NCBI GenBank assembly: GCA_034401135.1
Contig: JAWZSP010000006.1
Coordinates: 682,001 to 746,000 of the forward strand
Direction: 5' to 3'
From: Volutella citrinella
Taxonomy: Eukaryota > Ascomycota > Sordariomycetes > Hypocreales > Nectriaceae
Length of the DNA stretch: 64,000 nt
How positions within the stretch are numbered: the first letter of the stretch is position 1; each line of letters starts with the position of its first letter. Made by a program: the position numbers and the translations under genes. Positions 21,050-32,058 of this stretch are shown here, piece by piece. Below the pieces are notes generated by a model. It had not been told where the DNA came from and did not search any database. It was given only the letters and a program-made list of their open reading frames with translations.

Positions 21050-23334
21050 ATGGCACGCGACCTTCCACCAAGTCAGGATCATTTCGACCTAGGCGCAGAT
21101 CCTCCCCAAATAGTTGGAGAACAGCAGAACAATGACAGGCAAAGGCTTCGCGTGCGGCTTGCCAGCAACTGGCTGAAATGGCCGGACTTTCAGCATGATA
21201 TCAGATATCTGGGGGATTCCGTCAGTGTCTCCCCCTCGGCTCCTTGGAAACGGAGTCTAACTGTGCCCTAGTCAGCAGCGGAGCGGGAAAATCAGATGCT
21301 GGACATTGTTGATGCTTATGCATTCAACAAAAAGGTCTTCTTTGTCGCTGCCTCAGGCTTCATGGCTTCTACGTACAGCCTCCTCTCAACAAACGTCATC
21401 AACACGCCCATCGCCTATGTCTACGCAGATTGTTATCGTTTGAACCGAGACCCGGGTCTGGTCATTGATGTTCTCACTTTGATAGGTACTGTACTAGGGA
21501 TGCTTTTGATGGGACATTTTGCGGACCGCGAAGGACGAAAGAAGCTCTACGGCCTTGAGCTGTTCATTCTCATCGTCTCGACGATGGGAGTTGTCCAGGC
21601 GAGCGATGGATATGTCCGTAACGGAAGCTGCCTGCCTGCTGATCGTTCCATGGATATCTACTCTTGGCTCGCCTGGTTTCGTTTCAGCTTGGGATTTGGT
21701 ATTGGTGCCGAGGTTTGTGCTCCTAACAACAATAATTGAGACTTCTGCTGATCAATGATCTCAAGTATCCCCTCAGCGCGATTATTACCGCAGAATGGGC
21801 ATCAACAGGGTCAAGAGGCGTGATGTTGGCAGCCGTCAAGTCGATGCAATCCGTGTCAAGAGTTCTCGCTGTCGGCATCGGTCTCGCGGCCTTGAAGATT
21901 CGGGTGGACAGGAATGTGGCAGAATATCCCCTACCGGTCACGTCAGATGAAGCCATCAACACTGCCAAGCTGGAAGTAGATGAGATTTGGCGTTGGGTCA
22001 TTGGACTAGCTGTATTTCCTGCCTTCACAGCTTTTCTTGCACGGCTCACGATCCCTGAAACCCCACGATACTACGCCGACATCAGGAAGAACCTCCGGAA
22101 GGCTGTCAAGAACGCAATCAAGGTGTATAAGCCTAAGAAGAAAGATATCAACATCGTGCCACCTGCTGAGCCAGCGCGGCAAAACACAGACGACCAAGAC
22201 GACCATTGGTTCCGCGGTGCCTGGGACTACCTGAAGAAGGACTCACACAAAGCTCTGCGCGAATTGGTTCTCATCAGCGTACTCTGGGGGCTGATGGACG
22301 TGGGCTTCTATGGGCTATCGCTTGATAACCCTGAAGCCCTTTCAACGCTTTGGAATGAGCCCAGGGTCAAGAACAAGTCCGAGGACCGCCCCATGTGGAG
22401 ACCCGGGTCAGAGCCTGTCGATACGACTATTTATCAAGTGCTACAGTACAACTCGGAGAGATCCCTCCTGATTGTCTGTATTGCTGCAACGCTCGGAAGC
22501 TTTACTGCCGTGCTTATAGTCAACTACTTCCGCAGGAAGATGATCCTCCTGACCAGTTTCCTGGCTTCAGCCGTTCTTTTCACTATTACTGGAGCCATCT
22601 TGGTATCTGATTCCAAAGTTGACCCGTCCAGCAAACCGACGAGCAGTCCTACCCGTCAACAAGCAGTCACCATCGTCTTCTACACCTTCACTCAGTTTGT
22701 ATACAATGTCGGACCAAACACGATGATATTTGTCCTGGCGGCTGAGATCTTCCCTACAGTCTACCGTGGTTCGTTTTACGGAGTGGCCGCTGCTGTAGGC
22801 AAGATTGGTGCCATCGTCATCCGTGTTATTATTTCCGCCACCGGCAATGGGCACTTGGCTCTAGGTGTTCGCCTGTTGGTATTTGTGCCTGTCATGTTAC
22901 TTGCTGCGGCAATATGCTGGTTCCTCCCAGACGTTCAATACGTCTACCGCCCGGAGCCAACTGAAGCAGGACTCGTATCTGATGACACTCCGCGCATGAC
23001 AAACGGGGTTTTGCAGGGGCAACCATCAAGCCAGGGAGATGGCGAGACACGACGGGACTCTATTGCCTCCAGATTCAGCGCCGTCGAAGTACAAGCAAAT
23101 AGGCGGCAACGGCGCGGTGAACCGGACTTCCAGCCACTATTCTTTCTGGTTCCGATGTGGAATATGACTCTGGAGGCGATCGCGCCCAACCCGAGCTTGC
23201 CGGAGAGGAGGGCAAGGAACAATAATGCTACGCGCACTCAGACGAGGCCGGAGCCGGAGGTTCGAGATTCGGGAGTGGTGCTTCATGGGGAAGTGATCAG
23301 GATGACGGATATGAATGAGCACGGTGCTCGCTAG
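21050..23334 (+). CDS. PHO84-like MFS transporter (726 aa, 3 exons)
   Basis: Exons 21050-21220, 21272-21712 and 21766-23334 join in phase to 726 residues. The signature LMGHFADREGRKK after segment 2 and GFGIGAEYPLSAIITAEW in segment 4 are those of the phosphate:H+ symporter branch (PHO84/GIT1). NVGPNTMIFVLAAEIFPT lies in the second half. It should import phosphate or a phosphodiester at the plasma membrane. It is longer than PHO84 because of a polar loop after segment 6 (about 270-300) and a 150-residue polar tail. The usual GGDYPLS is GAEYPLS here, so the substrate may differ from phosphate. The first exon carries the cytosolic N-terminus. It is divergent from the STAND-type gene. Confidence 0.85.
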
Positions 23335-23737
23335 AGTATCGGACTACCATAGTTGATGGTGTTTTAATGTCTACTGGGTATAATAGCAAGAAGAGTGAGC
23401 AGGTCATATCAGAGATTCACCCTCTAGCCGGTAAGCAAGATTGTCACCAAGATAGGATCGTACGACCAGCACCACTATTTGAGTTGGGCAAAAGACTGGC
23501 CAATATAATAATAGGAACGTCCATTTCGCTTCATCTGTTGGAGGCACAGATTTGCAGGGCTGCATCCTGGTAGATTGTCCGACGACCACTTTCCACTTTG
23601 GGAAACCTGGGACTTTTGCCTGCTACCCCTCACTCTCTGCACTCGCGTTCGACGCGTAGGCTCTCTCTCAATTTACTCCTACGAGTGCCGTCTCAACGTC
23701 ATCCTCGATCTTCAACTTCTCAGCACGCCGGGTCGTG
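23335..23737. other. Intergenic
   Basis: 3' flank of the transporter and a pyrimidine-rich promoter of the carboxypeptidase. No other signal is seen. Confidence 0.4.
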
Positions 23738-25517
23738 ATGCTCACAGGTGTCGCTAACAGATTGGGTTGGTTCACCCTATGGGCCGCTTCGGCTTTAGCA
23801 CGCGCCACGCCGCAACAAGTCCTCGGCCAAACCCCAATCCTGCACAATGGGGACAGCACGAGACCACGCGTGATTCGACAGGACAACACTGTGTGTGATG
23901 CAGGCTCGGCGCATTGGACTGGCACTGTGCCCCTCGGCGAAGGCAGGGACATGTTCTTCTGTAAGACGCGTCTTTGTTTCGCACCAGAAGACTGGCTGAG
24001 ATGACGTGACGACCAGGGTATTTTGAGAGTCGCCAAGCACCCAAAGATGCGCCTCTAGTAGTCTGGCTGAACGGGTAGGCGCCAACCACAGAATCCTCTC
24101 GTTTGACCAAAAGCTGAACTAACACCGGATGTCCTGCAGCGGCCCCGGAGGCACGTCGCTCTTTGGAGCCTTCCTTGAAGTAGGACCTTGTACTCTGAAC
24201 ACTGAAGGAACACAAGCGATGCGCTCTGAACAGAGCTGGACTAACTTTGCAAATATGCTTTTCATTGAGTAAGATCCTCTCGCACGATCGATTCTGATAC
24301 CGACTGATTACCTTTTGTGTAATTCCGATGGCAAAACCGCTGACCGCAACCCCTCCAGTCAACCCATCGGTGTTGGTTTCTCTGACCCAAAAATTCCCGA
24401 TCTGTGGGCCAAGAATCTTCGAGACGGAGCGATGGACTTGGACAAATTTCTAGATACGTTCTTCGAAGAGTGCTTCCCTGAGCTTCGTGGCCGACCTGTC
24501 CATCTCGCGGCCGAGTCATTTGGCGGAAAGTATGGACCGGTGTATGCAGATATGATGCGACGACACTGGACATCGGTTATTCTCATCGATGCCATGGTCG
24601 ATCTTTCCAAGACCACACTTGGGCTCTATGACCACTTTTGCTCCCCTTATAAGCCTGGACAACAGGAGCTTCGAGGTGCTGGCCTAAACGCCTCTTCATG
24701 TGGGGAGATGGAGAGCTACTACTCCGCTTGCGAACGACAAGGGCGGTTATGCGAGCTTACTTACGATACCGAGGTTTGCAGCATAGCCTCCGAGAAATGC
24801 GCTCCTCTTAACGACGTGTACTTTCGCCACGTTCTGGCTGGTGGAGAAGATCCATATGATGACAGGAGAAGATGTGACGACCCGCCGACCTGCGGGAGCA
24901 TCGGTAAGCAGTATTGTTAGGATGTTGACAGCCATGGCTAATTATGGGTGAAGGGGACGACTTGTTGACAAAGTTCTTCAACCAAGAATGGGTCCAGGAT
25001 GCCCTCGGCTTCGAAAAACGACACTACGAGCCAATTAATTTCGAATTCAACGCTCTGTGGAGCTCTGGCGAGGCCTTGTTGGTTCCATCGACGAGAGAAA
25101 TCGCTCGGCTCCTTGACGAGAAGGGAACTCCTGTTCTCGTCATCAACGGCAACAATGATGCAATTGTGTAGGTCCTTACAGTATCCCTGCCCTCAAACTT
25201 ATCTTCTAACGCTTCTTTTTACTACCAGAAACACCGAAGGGAATCTCAAAGCCTACGATGACCTCCTTTGGAGCGGGCACGCCGAGTTTCAATTGACCCA
25301 TTTGAGAGACTGGTATTACCTGGGTGGCGATCGTGCTCGTGTACTGGCTGGTCAAGTGAAATGGGCAAAGAACCTGACCTTTTTGACCGTAAATGAGGCC
25401 GGCCACATGTCTCCACGGGATCAGCCTGTAGCTGTGGGACAACTCATGAGAGCGTGGTTAGCCAAACCCAATCCCTGGGCTGCAATGGGTTTGCTGTCCG
25501 CAGGAGAGGCAGAGTAG
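23738..25517 (+). CDS. Serine carboxypeptidase, peptidase family S10 (485 aa, 6 exons)
   Basis: Exons 23738-23960, 24017-24074, 24140-24268, 24359-24903, 24954-25167 and 25229-25517 join to 485 residues. A signal peptide (to about residue 23, ending ALARA) targets it to the secretory route. The oxyanion block VVWLNGGPGG, the block IDQPIGVGFS and the catalytic motif AESFGGKYGP put Ser190, with Asp387 in NGNNDAIVN and His449 in NEAGHMSP, into the usual triad. Cys-rich inserts at about 255-300 fit disulfides of the cap. It removes C-terminal residues from peptides, in the vacuole or outside the cell. AESFGG in place of GESYAG/GESYGG is a known variation. Intron 4 uses an AAG acceptor at 24951-24953. 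Confidence 0.9.
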
Positions 25518-25881
25518 CAGTTGAGACTTGATCATCTGCACCCATGTACTATACATAAATTAGGTCACCGTTTCACATGACTATTCTCCTGTTGCTTATG
25601 GCTTTCAGCTAACCCACTGTAAGCCAAGGTCTATTTGTGGCACATCTTCGCGGCCGAATCGGGCATATGCCGAAGTGGCGGCTTAGTCAACTCGTTGCTC
25701 ACTGCCTGGCCACGAGAAATAAATGCGATCGTGAATTTGCCAACACTTTATACACACAGCGAGTCGAGCAAAACATCAGCACTAGGTGGCGAGGGTGCTT
25801 CAATCTCACGCAGCAAAGGACCGAAAACTCGACATTGCAACAAGCCCCCCAACCAAGCTCGTCTGTAGTGACTCGTCCGAG
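25518..25881. other. Intergenic
   Basis: Short spacer between carboxypeptidase and hydrolase. The reading frame of the hydrolase is open from about 25786 but has no ATG before 25882. Nothing else is seen. Confidence 0.4.
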
Positions 25882-27177
25882 ATGGCGCCGTCCAATGCTG
25901 GTGCCGCACAGCACGATGTGGGCGTCATCGCCTTTGGCGGCACTATTATGCGCTACGCCATCTTGAAACGCGGAGAGAAGCCGCAGACGGGCTATCCGCT
26001 CTACATCGCACTCCACGGTGGTGGAGGTGCACCGACAGAGGTCAACGAGGAGGCATGGGGGGGCATGATGCAGCACTATCGCGACAGCATCACCCAAGGC
26101 ATCTACATTGCACCCCGCGGCATCACCGACACGTGGGACCTGCACTTCCAGCCCAAGACTTATGGTCTCCTCGAGACGCTCATCCAAGAGATGGTCCAGT
26201 TCTCCGGCGTCGATCCCGACCGCGTCTACCTGCTGGGCTACTCGGCCGGTGGCGACGGCGTCTATCAGCTCAGCCCTCGACTAGCCGACCGTTTCGCCGC
26301 CGTCAACATGTCTGCCGGCCATCCCAACGGCGTCAACCTCGCCAACCTCGCCAACACTCCCATCTGCCTGCAGGGCGGTGAGCACGACACCGCGTACAAC
26401 CGCCACCGAGTCACTGCCGAGTATGGCACCGTGCTGGACACCCTCGCTGCTAATAACCCAGGCCTTTATCCCCACCAGGCGTTTGTGCACATGGGATGCG
26501 GCCACGGGTTTCCAGACAATGACAGCCGACAAGCGCTCTGTCGTGTCATTAGCTCCGCGGAACAGCGGAATTACTGGCTTGCTCGGCTGGATGGCCGCCC
26601 CGTGCCACAGCAGGCGGCTTGGAACCTCACACAAACGGGAATGCCAGCCAACAACGTGACGCGTGTTGATGGATTTGGATCTGGGTACTTTGCCCATCAG
26701 AACCGTAGCCTCGTTAGCTCAAACCCCGACAGTGTCAGCATGGTCAATACCAACGCCATTGCTTGGCTGAGCCAGTTTAGGCGAAATGCCCTGCCTGATC
26801 GGGTTATCTGGGACCTCACCACCCGGGCTACGAGGACGACGCAGGGACTGTGGTATTGGCTTGACATTGGCTCCGAAACAGCTGAGAGCCTCGGCACCAA
26901 CACCATTGTAGTCGCACTGGACCATGCTCGCAACGCGGTTGTCATCGAGACCGCTCGCAAGAAGTTGCGTGTCTTGCTCAACGACAACATGCTAGACCTG
27001 AACAAGACGGTTCATGTGCTGGTGGGCACACAGGACCTGGAGGTACAGGCACGGCGTAACGAACAGTTGATGGTTGAGACACTGGAACGTCGGCATGACC
27101 CTCGCTGGGTATTTAGCGTGGCCATTGACCTGGTGCAGGGTGCTGATGGTGCCTGGGTCATTGTAACCCAACCGTGA
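25882..27177 (+). CDS. Alpha/beta hydrolase, polyhydroxyalkanoate-depolymerase/esterase type (431 aa)
   Basis: A single exon from ATG 25882. The oxyanion block ALHGGGG lies at 44-49, the nucleophile elbow GYSAGG puts Ser at 121, the acid is probably Asp169 (GGEHDTAYNR) and the base His208 (GCGHGF). This order and spacing fit the carboxylesterase / PHB-depolymerase / feruloyl-esterase part of the superfamily. About 200 residues after the His form a C-terminal extension (to 431) of beta type, not expected in plain esterases. It has NTNAIAWLSQFRRNALPDRVIWDLTTR, like the C-terminal part of bacterial Ser hydrolases acting on lipids or peptides. No signal peptide, so it is probably cytosolic. The substrate is unknown. 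Confidence 0.75.
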   Translation: MAPSNAGAAQHDVGVIAFGGTIMRYAILKRGEKPQTGYPLYIALHGGGGAPTEVNEEAWGGMMQHYRDSITQGIYIAPRGITDTWDLHFQPKTYGLLETLIQEMVQFSGVDPDRVYLLGYSAGGDGVYQLSPRLADRFAAVNMSAGHPNGVNLANLANTPICLQGGEHDTAYNRHRVTAEYGTVLDTLAANNPGLYPHQAFVHMGCGHGFPDNDSRQALCRVISSAEQRNYWLARLDGRPVPQQAAWNLTQTGMPANNVTRVDGFGSGYFAHQNRSLVSSNPDSVSMVNTNAIAWLSQFRRNALPDRVIWDLTTRATRTTQGLWYWLDIGSETAESLGTNTIVVALDHARNAVVIETARKKLRVLLNDNMLDLNKTVHVLVGTQDLEVQARRNEQLMVETLERRHDPRWVFSVAIDLVQGADGAWVIVTQP

Positions 27178-27457
27178 GCTGCTTTATCAGGGTTAAGGAG
27201 TGATGCGGGTCATTCTGTCACACAGCAGCCCGTCCTTATGTTGTAGATATCCTGCAGCTGTAGGTGGTTTCTTATCATTTATTTGGGACAATTCGTTCCT
27301 CTCGGATTGACCGTTTACCATGAGACGGCGAGCGAAGCGGGCGAGGTAACATGAGAGTTTTTGGTTTCTACATAAATCTCCAACTTCAGCTACACAGTCA
27401 AGTCTATGATAGTTCTATGTTTTCAAGTTACACAACATGTGATAAAATCATCCTCGT

Positions 27458-28501
27458 TCACAGCTGCTCGGGAACGATGGTCAAAAGAGGTTCTCCCAGC
27501 ACCCCACGACGAGCATTCTCCATGGCCAAGGTCTCCATCTTGGCGAGTGTCTCGGTGGTATGCGTGCCCAAGTGAGGCACCATAAGTGCCCTTCTATTCT
27601 TCAACAGCCGCTCGTTGACTTCTGGCTCCTTCTCGTACACGTCCAAGCCCACGGCAGCGAGTCGCCCTTCGTCCAGGGCGATGGCCATGGCCTCTTCATC
27701 AATAATGGCCCCGCGGGCTGTGTTGATGATGACGGCACCGGGCTTCATCTGGGCAATTTCTGCTGCTCCGATCAGGTGCTTCGTGGCGGCCGAAAGTGGC
27801 ACATGGATGGACAGGATGTCACTGGTCCGCAGGATCTCGTCGAACGAAACATACGGGCAGCCAGCGGCGAGGTCGTCAGATAAACGATTGCGATTATGGT
27901 AAACCACCTTGAGTCCAAAAGGTTCGGCACGACGCTTCACAGCCCGACCGATACGGCCCATGCCGAGGATTCCCAGCGTCTTGCCCTGGGGATCATGGCC
28001 AAAGTCTAGATTGTTCTTGAAATCGCCTCTCCTGAGGCTCTCAAGCGAGGGGTTCAGCTGACGCAGAGCACCAAGGAGGAGAAAAATGGTAAGATCGGCT
28101 GTGGCATTGGTGACTGGGTCAGGAGCGTATGTGACGGTGATGTTGCGCTCCGAGCAGGCATCCACGTCAATCTGGTCGTACCCTGCGCCGTTGTGGCAGA
28201 TGAACTTGACAGAAGGAGGTAGATTTGCGACAAACTCCTTGTCGAATCGACCTGCAACCTTTGAACGATGTCAGCCAGCGGGCACAGTCAGCATGAGACA
28301 TTGTTCACTCACCTTTCCGCTGGCAGATGTGCGGTAGATGGCCTGGACGTCGGCGTACTTGGTCTTGACGTCGGAGAAGAAATCAGCGCGAGATTTGCTG
28401 GTGACGACCTCGCATGAAGCCACGGCTCTCAGCGCATCGTATACCTCGAGCGCATGGCGGACAGGGTTGAAGAATAAGACTCGGGGTTTGACAGCGGCCA
28501 T
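27458..28501 (-). CDS. D-2-hydroxyacid dehydrogenase, glyoxylate/hydroxypyruvate-reductase type (329 aa, 2 exons)
   Basis: Exons 28501-28313 and 28258-27458. The NAD(P) fold shows LGILGMGRIGRA (GxGxxG at 162-167), followed by HNRNRL, where the basic residues after the second strand suggest NADPH use. Arg245 (NTARG), Glu274 (YEKEP) and His292 (VPHLGTHT) form the catalytic set. It interconverts 2-oxo acids such as hydroxypyruvate or glyoxylate with D-glycerate or glycolate in the cytosol. It is divergent from a tartrate/D-malate dehydrogenase with about 500 bp between the two ATGs. That pairing fits tartrate breakdown, where oxaloglycolate gives hydroxypyruvate and then D-glycerate. The length is usual for the family. 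Confidence 0.9.
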
Positions 28502-29003
28502 TGTAGCAAGGATTCGTCAATTCGGGATCAAGGCCAGGGAATTATGAGATTCACGATACATCAAAAAGCAAAAGACGAACAGAAGCCCTTGTCTATATCC
28601 TTCGTGCTGATCCATCAGTCCCCATCGTCGGGGATAGAAAGGATTGAGCTAGAGCGCTTGATTGTTTAGTCGCGGGGGATAGTTTACCCAGTGGCGTGTT
28701 GCACCAGACGCCCACGACTCGTGCGTGACCAACTGATGATGATGAGTGCGGGGTTTGAAGTGCCATCCATCCGAGGACGGACAGCAATAGCCAACCGGCC
28801 TTACCTTTAACCGGACTCACTCTCTGGTCATGTCGTGAGAAGCGCGAGATGTGCCCAATAAATGCAACCCCGACGACGTACTCATGCCCAACCTGCCTAT
28901 CCACAAATCACTTCACGTCAACCAGGCCAGCATCACTTGAATATTCTTTTCCTGATCCATCACGCCAACATCACTTCAATATTCGTCTTGATCAGCAACA
29001 AGA
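28502..29003. promoter_or_regulatory. Divergent promoter of the two dehydrogenases
   Basis: This 502-bp interval feeds both the D-2-hydroxyacid dehydrogenase and the tartrate/D-malate dehydrogenase. It holds the direct repeat described at 28926-28984 and no gene. Confidence 0.5.
28926..28984 (+). repeat. Direct repeat (2 x 21 bp, 2 mismatches) upstream of tartrate dehydrogenase
   Basis: The copies are 28926-28946 and 28964-28984, spaced 38 bp start to start, sharing the core CATCACTT and the ending AATATTC. A partial third copy (ATCACTTCA) is at about 28907. The repeat lies 20-78 bp before the ATG at 29004. Confidence 0.6.
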
Positions 29004-30107
29004 ATGGCTCCCAAAGCTCTTCGCATCGCCGTGATTCCTGGCGACGGCATCGGCCAGGAAGTCATGCCATGCGGTGTCCGCTGTCTCGAAGCTGTAGCCA
29101 ACATCTTTGGCATCCCACTCGAGTTTGAGTCCTTCGACTTTGCCAGCTGCGACTACTATGCCAAGCACGGAGACATGATGCCGCCGGACTGGAAGGAGAC
29201 GCTGCTCAAGTTCGACGCCATCTACTTTGGCGCCGTAGGCATGCCCGACCAGGTACCCGACGACGTCTCGCTCTGGGGAAGTCTGCTCAAGTTCCGTCGC
29301 GAGTTTGACCAGTATGTCAACCTGCGGCCGTGTCGCCTCATGGCTGGCGTCCCGTGTCCCCTAGCGAACCGCAAGCCGGGCGACATTGACTTCTTCATTG
29401 TCCGCGAGAACACAGAGGGCGAGTACAGCAGCATCGGCGGCAAGATCTTTGAGGGCACGGATAGGGAGACTGTCATCCAGGAGACGGTCATGACACGGAC
29501 GGGCGTTGACCGCGTGCTCCGCTACGCCTTTGAACTTGCCCAAAGTCGACCCAGGAAGCGTCTAACCAGCGCTACCAAGAGCAACGGCATCAGCATCACA
29601 ATGCCGTATTGGGACTCGCGGGTCCAGGAGATGGCCAAGGGATATCCCGGCATCCACCTGGACAAGTACCACATCGACATCCTCACGGCACACTTTGTTC
29701 AGAAGCCAGACATGTTCGACGTCGTCGTGGGAAGCAACCTCTTCGGCGACATCCTCTCAGACCTTGGCCCTGCCTGCACAGGAACCATTGGCATCGCGCC
29801 CTCAGCAAACCTCAACCCCGAGGGCAAGTTCCCCAGCCTCTTTGAGCCAGTCCACGGAAGCGCGCCCGACATTGCTGGTCGAGGGATTGCCAATCCTGTT
29901 GGCATGATCTGGGCGGGTCAGATGCTGCTGCAGCACTTTGGGCACACGGCCGCCGCGGACCTTTTGCTCAAGGCCATTGAGAATGTTCTAGCAAGGGCTG
30001 AGCCGGGTGTAGTTACGCCAGACATGGGTGGGAAGGGAACAACTTCTTTGTTTGGAAGCGCGGTGGAGGCGGAGATTCAAGAGCTGGCAAAAACTGTTGC
30101 TGTTTAG
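29004..30107 (+). CDS. Tartrate / D-malate dehydrogenase (decarboxylating), isopropylmalate-dehydrogenase family (367 aa)
   Basis: A single exon. The N-terminus RIAVIPGDGIGQEV is the family start, NLRPCR and the block VRENTEGEYSS are the substrate-binding motifs, and VVVGSNLFGDILSDLG carries the metal-binding aspartates. FEPVHGSAPDIAGRGIANPVGMI is the NAD-binding part. The combination RENTEGEYSSIGG with LWGSLLKFRREFDQYVNLRP is that of TtuC/DmlA rather than of LeuB or isocitrate dehydrogenase. It oxidises D-malate to pyruvate, or tartrate to oxaloglycolate, with NAD and Mn/Mg. No targeting peptide, so probably cytosolic. Neighbours on both sides are related 2-hydroxyacid enzymes, which supports an organic-acid role. 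Confidence 0.9.
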   Translation: MAPKALRIAVIPGDGIGQEVMPCGVRCLEAVANIFGIPLEFESFDFASCDYYAKHGDMMPPDWKETLLKFDAIYFGAVGMPDQVPDDVSLWGSLLKFRREFDQYVNLRPCRLMAGVPCPLANRKPGDIDFFIVRENTEGEYSSIGGKIFEGTDRETVIQETVMTRTGVDRVLRYAFELAQSRPRKRLTSATKSNGISITMPYWDSRVQEMAKGYPGIHLDKYHIDILTAHFVQKPDMFDVVVGSNLFGDILSDLGPACTGTIGIAPSANLNPEGKFPSLFEPVHGSAPDIAGRGIANPVGMIWAGQMLLQHFGHTAAADLLLKAIENVLARAEPGVVTPDMGGKGTTSLFGSAVEAEIQELAKTVAV

Positions 30108-30658
30108 AGGATGGAGTACAAATAGAGAGTTTGCAATTGTTTCAGTTTAGCTACAGCCGTTAAAATAAGTCCCATTGGTTTTCAAACCATCTTTTCGTCC
30201 CTTATACTCCGAACCCGGCGCGTGGTAGAGTTCCAGACCCGCAGACTCATGGTCAATATATGTGATTGGATTGTGTGATAGAATCCTAAGCCAACGCTCC
30301 TCAGCACCCTCATTTCATGATGCCTTCTTTACCATCTGCACGTATCTGCCTTCTTCCAGCTTTCGGCTCATCTTTGGCATTTCACCCGTCTCCCATCCCT
30401 CGCTATCAGTCATGTCATCACCACTATCCTCGGCAATCCCGGCATCTTCCCTGGGTAGGATCACGAGTCGGCCGACGCGCCTAAACTATTAGCCGCGGAA
30501 ATTCCAAACTCCGCCACGGATCACCCAGGCAGTTCCACTTGCATGCGTGGGTTTGTGATACAAGTAGCCCGCCTTTGCAGCGTAGGGCTTTGGAAATAAG
30601 TCATTACCTACTATTGAGCATTTCCCACCTAGTAAATCCGACACCCTTATCAGCAATC
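30108..30658. other. Intergenic, promoter of malate dehydrogenase
   Basis: 3' flank of the tartrate enzyme and 5' region of malate dehydrogenase. I see no gene. Confidence 0.4.
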
Positions 30659-31951
30659 ATGGTGAAAGTCGCAGTCCTCGGTGCCTCCGGCCAAATCGGC
30701 CAGCCACTTTCCCTGCTACTCAAAACGGTAAGATTGCCGCAACGACAGATTCACAAATATGGCCTTTAGAATTGCTCATCTAACATAATTTGCCTTGCTA
30801 CAGTACCCCCTAGTCACTGAGCTGAGGCTTTACGATGTTGTCCATGCCGTTGGTGTAGCCACTGACCTCAACCACATCGACACCCCTTCCAAGGTCTCTG
30901 GTTACTTGCCAGACGATAATGGTCTCCAAAAGGCTCTTACCGGCGCAGAGGTTGTCCTCATCTCTGCCGGTGAGCCCCAACTTATTGCTCTCTCCTGCTA
31001 GAAGCTCGCTAACCCCTCATCCTAGGCATTGCGCGAAAACCAGGCATGACCCGTGACGGCAAGTCAAACCATCCACTACAGCTCGTCATCATTGGTGTAC
31101 TAATCAAAGATGTAGACCTCTTCAAGACCAACGCTGGTATTATTGCCGATCTGATTGCTGGCGCTTCTTCGTTCTGCCCCAAAGCCTTCATCTGCATCAT
31201 CACCAACCCTGTGAACAGCACGGTCCCCATCGCTGCCGAAGTGCTCAAGAAGCACGGCGTCTATGATCCCAAGCGCCTCTTTGGCGTCACCACTCTAGAC
31301 GTTGTTCGCGGATCTACATTCGTGTCCCATGTGCTCCCAGAGATCAACCCCCAGAACCTCAAGGTTCCCGTCGTTGGTGGCCACTCAGGTGCTACCATCC
31401 TTCCTCTGTTAAGCCAGGCTACGCCGCCAGTGCAGCTTTCTCAAGAGCAGGTTGAAGCTATTACAAACCGTGAGTTGACGTGTGGCTGAATCACGAAAAT
31501 TGTAGGAGTTGCACTGGCTGACGTTTCCTCATTAGGCGTCCAATTTGGTGGAGATGAAATTGTCAAGGCCAAGGCTGGAGCTGGCTCAGCTACCACATGC
31601 ATGGCTTATGCTGGATTCCGGTAAGCTCTCCATTTTGTTGGCAAGTTGGTCGTCAACAAAGCTAAACATGACTACAGGTTCGCACAGGCTGTCATCAAGG
31701 CATCCCAGGGCCACGAGGGCATAATCGAGCCCTCGTATGTATACCTACCGGGTGTCGAAGGTGGCGATGCGATAGCGAAGGATCTTGGTGTTGACTACTT
31801 CGCCGTGCCTATCGAGTTCGGCGTCGAGGGAGCCAAGAAGGCATATCCGATTGGAGCTCTGTCCGAGTACGAATCCAAGCTGCTCGTCAAGGCTGTGGAG
31901 GAACTCAACACCAATGTGTCCAAGGGCGAGGCCTTTGTCAAGGCAGCATGA
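30659..31951 (+). CDS. Malate dehydrogenase, NAD-dependent (326 aa, 6 exons)
   Basis: Exons 30659-30727, 30804-30969, 31026-31058, 31116-31469, 31536-31620 and 31678-31951. The Rossmann start [13 protein letters not shown], the mobile-loop block [15 protein letters not shown] with substrate arginines, [15 protein letters not shown], and [13 protein letters not shown] with the catalytic His identify the enzyme. It interconverts malate and oxaloacetate. There is no mitochondrial presequence before MVKVAVLG, so it is cytosolic, or peroxisomal if a signal exists; the C-terminus FVKAA is not a clear PTS1. Intron 3 (31059-31115) needs a GC donor (GCAAGT) to give TRDDLF. Many fungi have two housekeeping copies; this one sits with organic-acid genes and may be a third, specialised copy. 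Confidence 0.93.
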
Positions 31952-32058
31952 GCTTGTAGCCAGCATCCTTCAGTCCATAGAACCGAGTCAGGCTTGGGCC
32001 AGTCCAGGTCGACATCAAATGTTAACAGCGTTTAAAAAGACAATCGTTTTGTGGGGGG

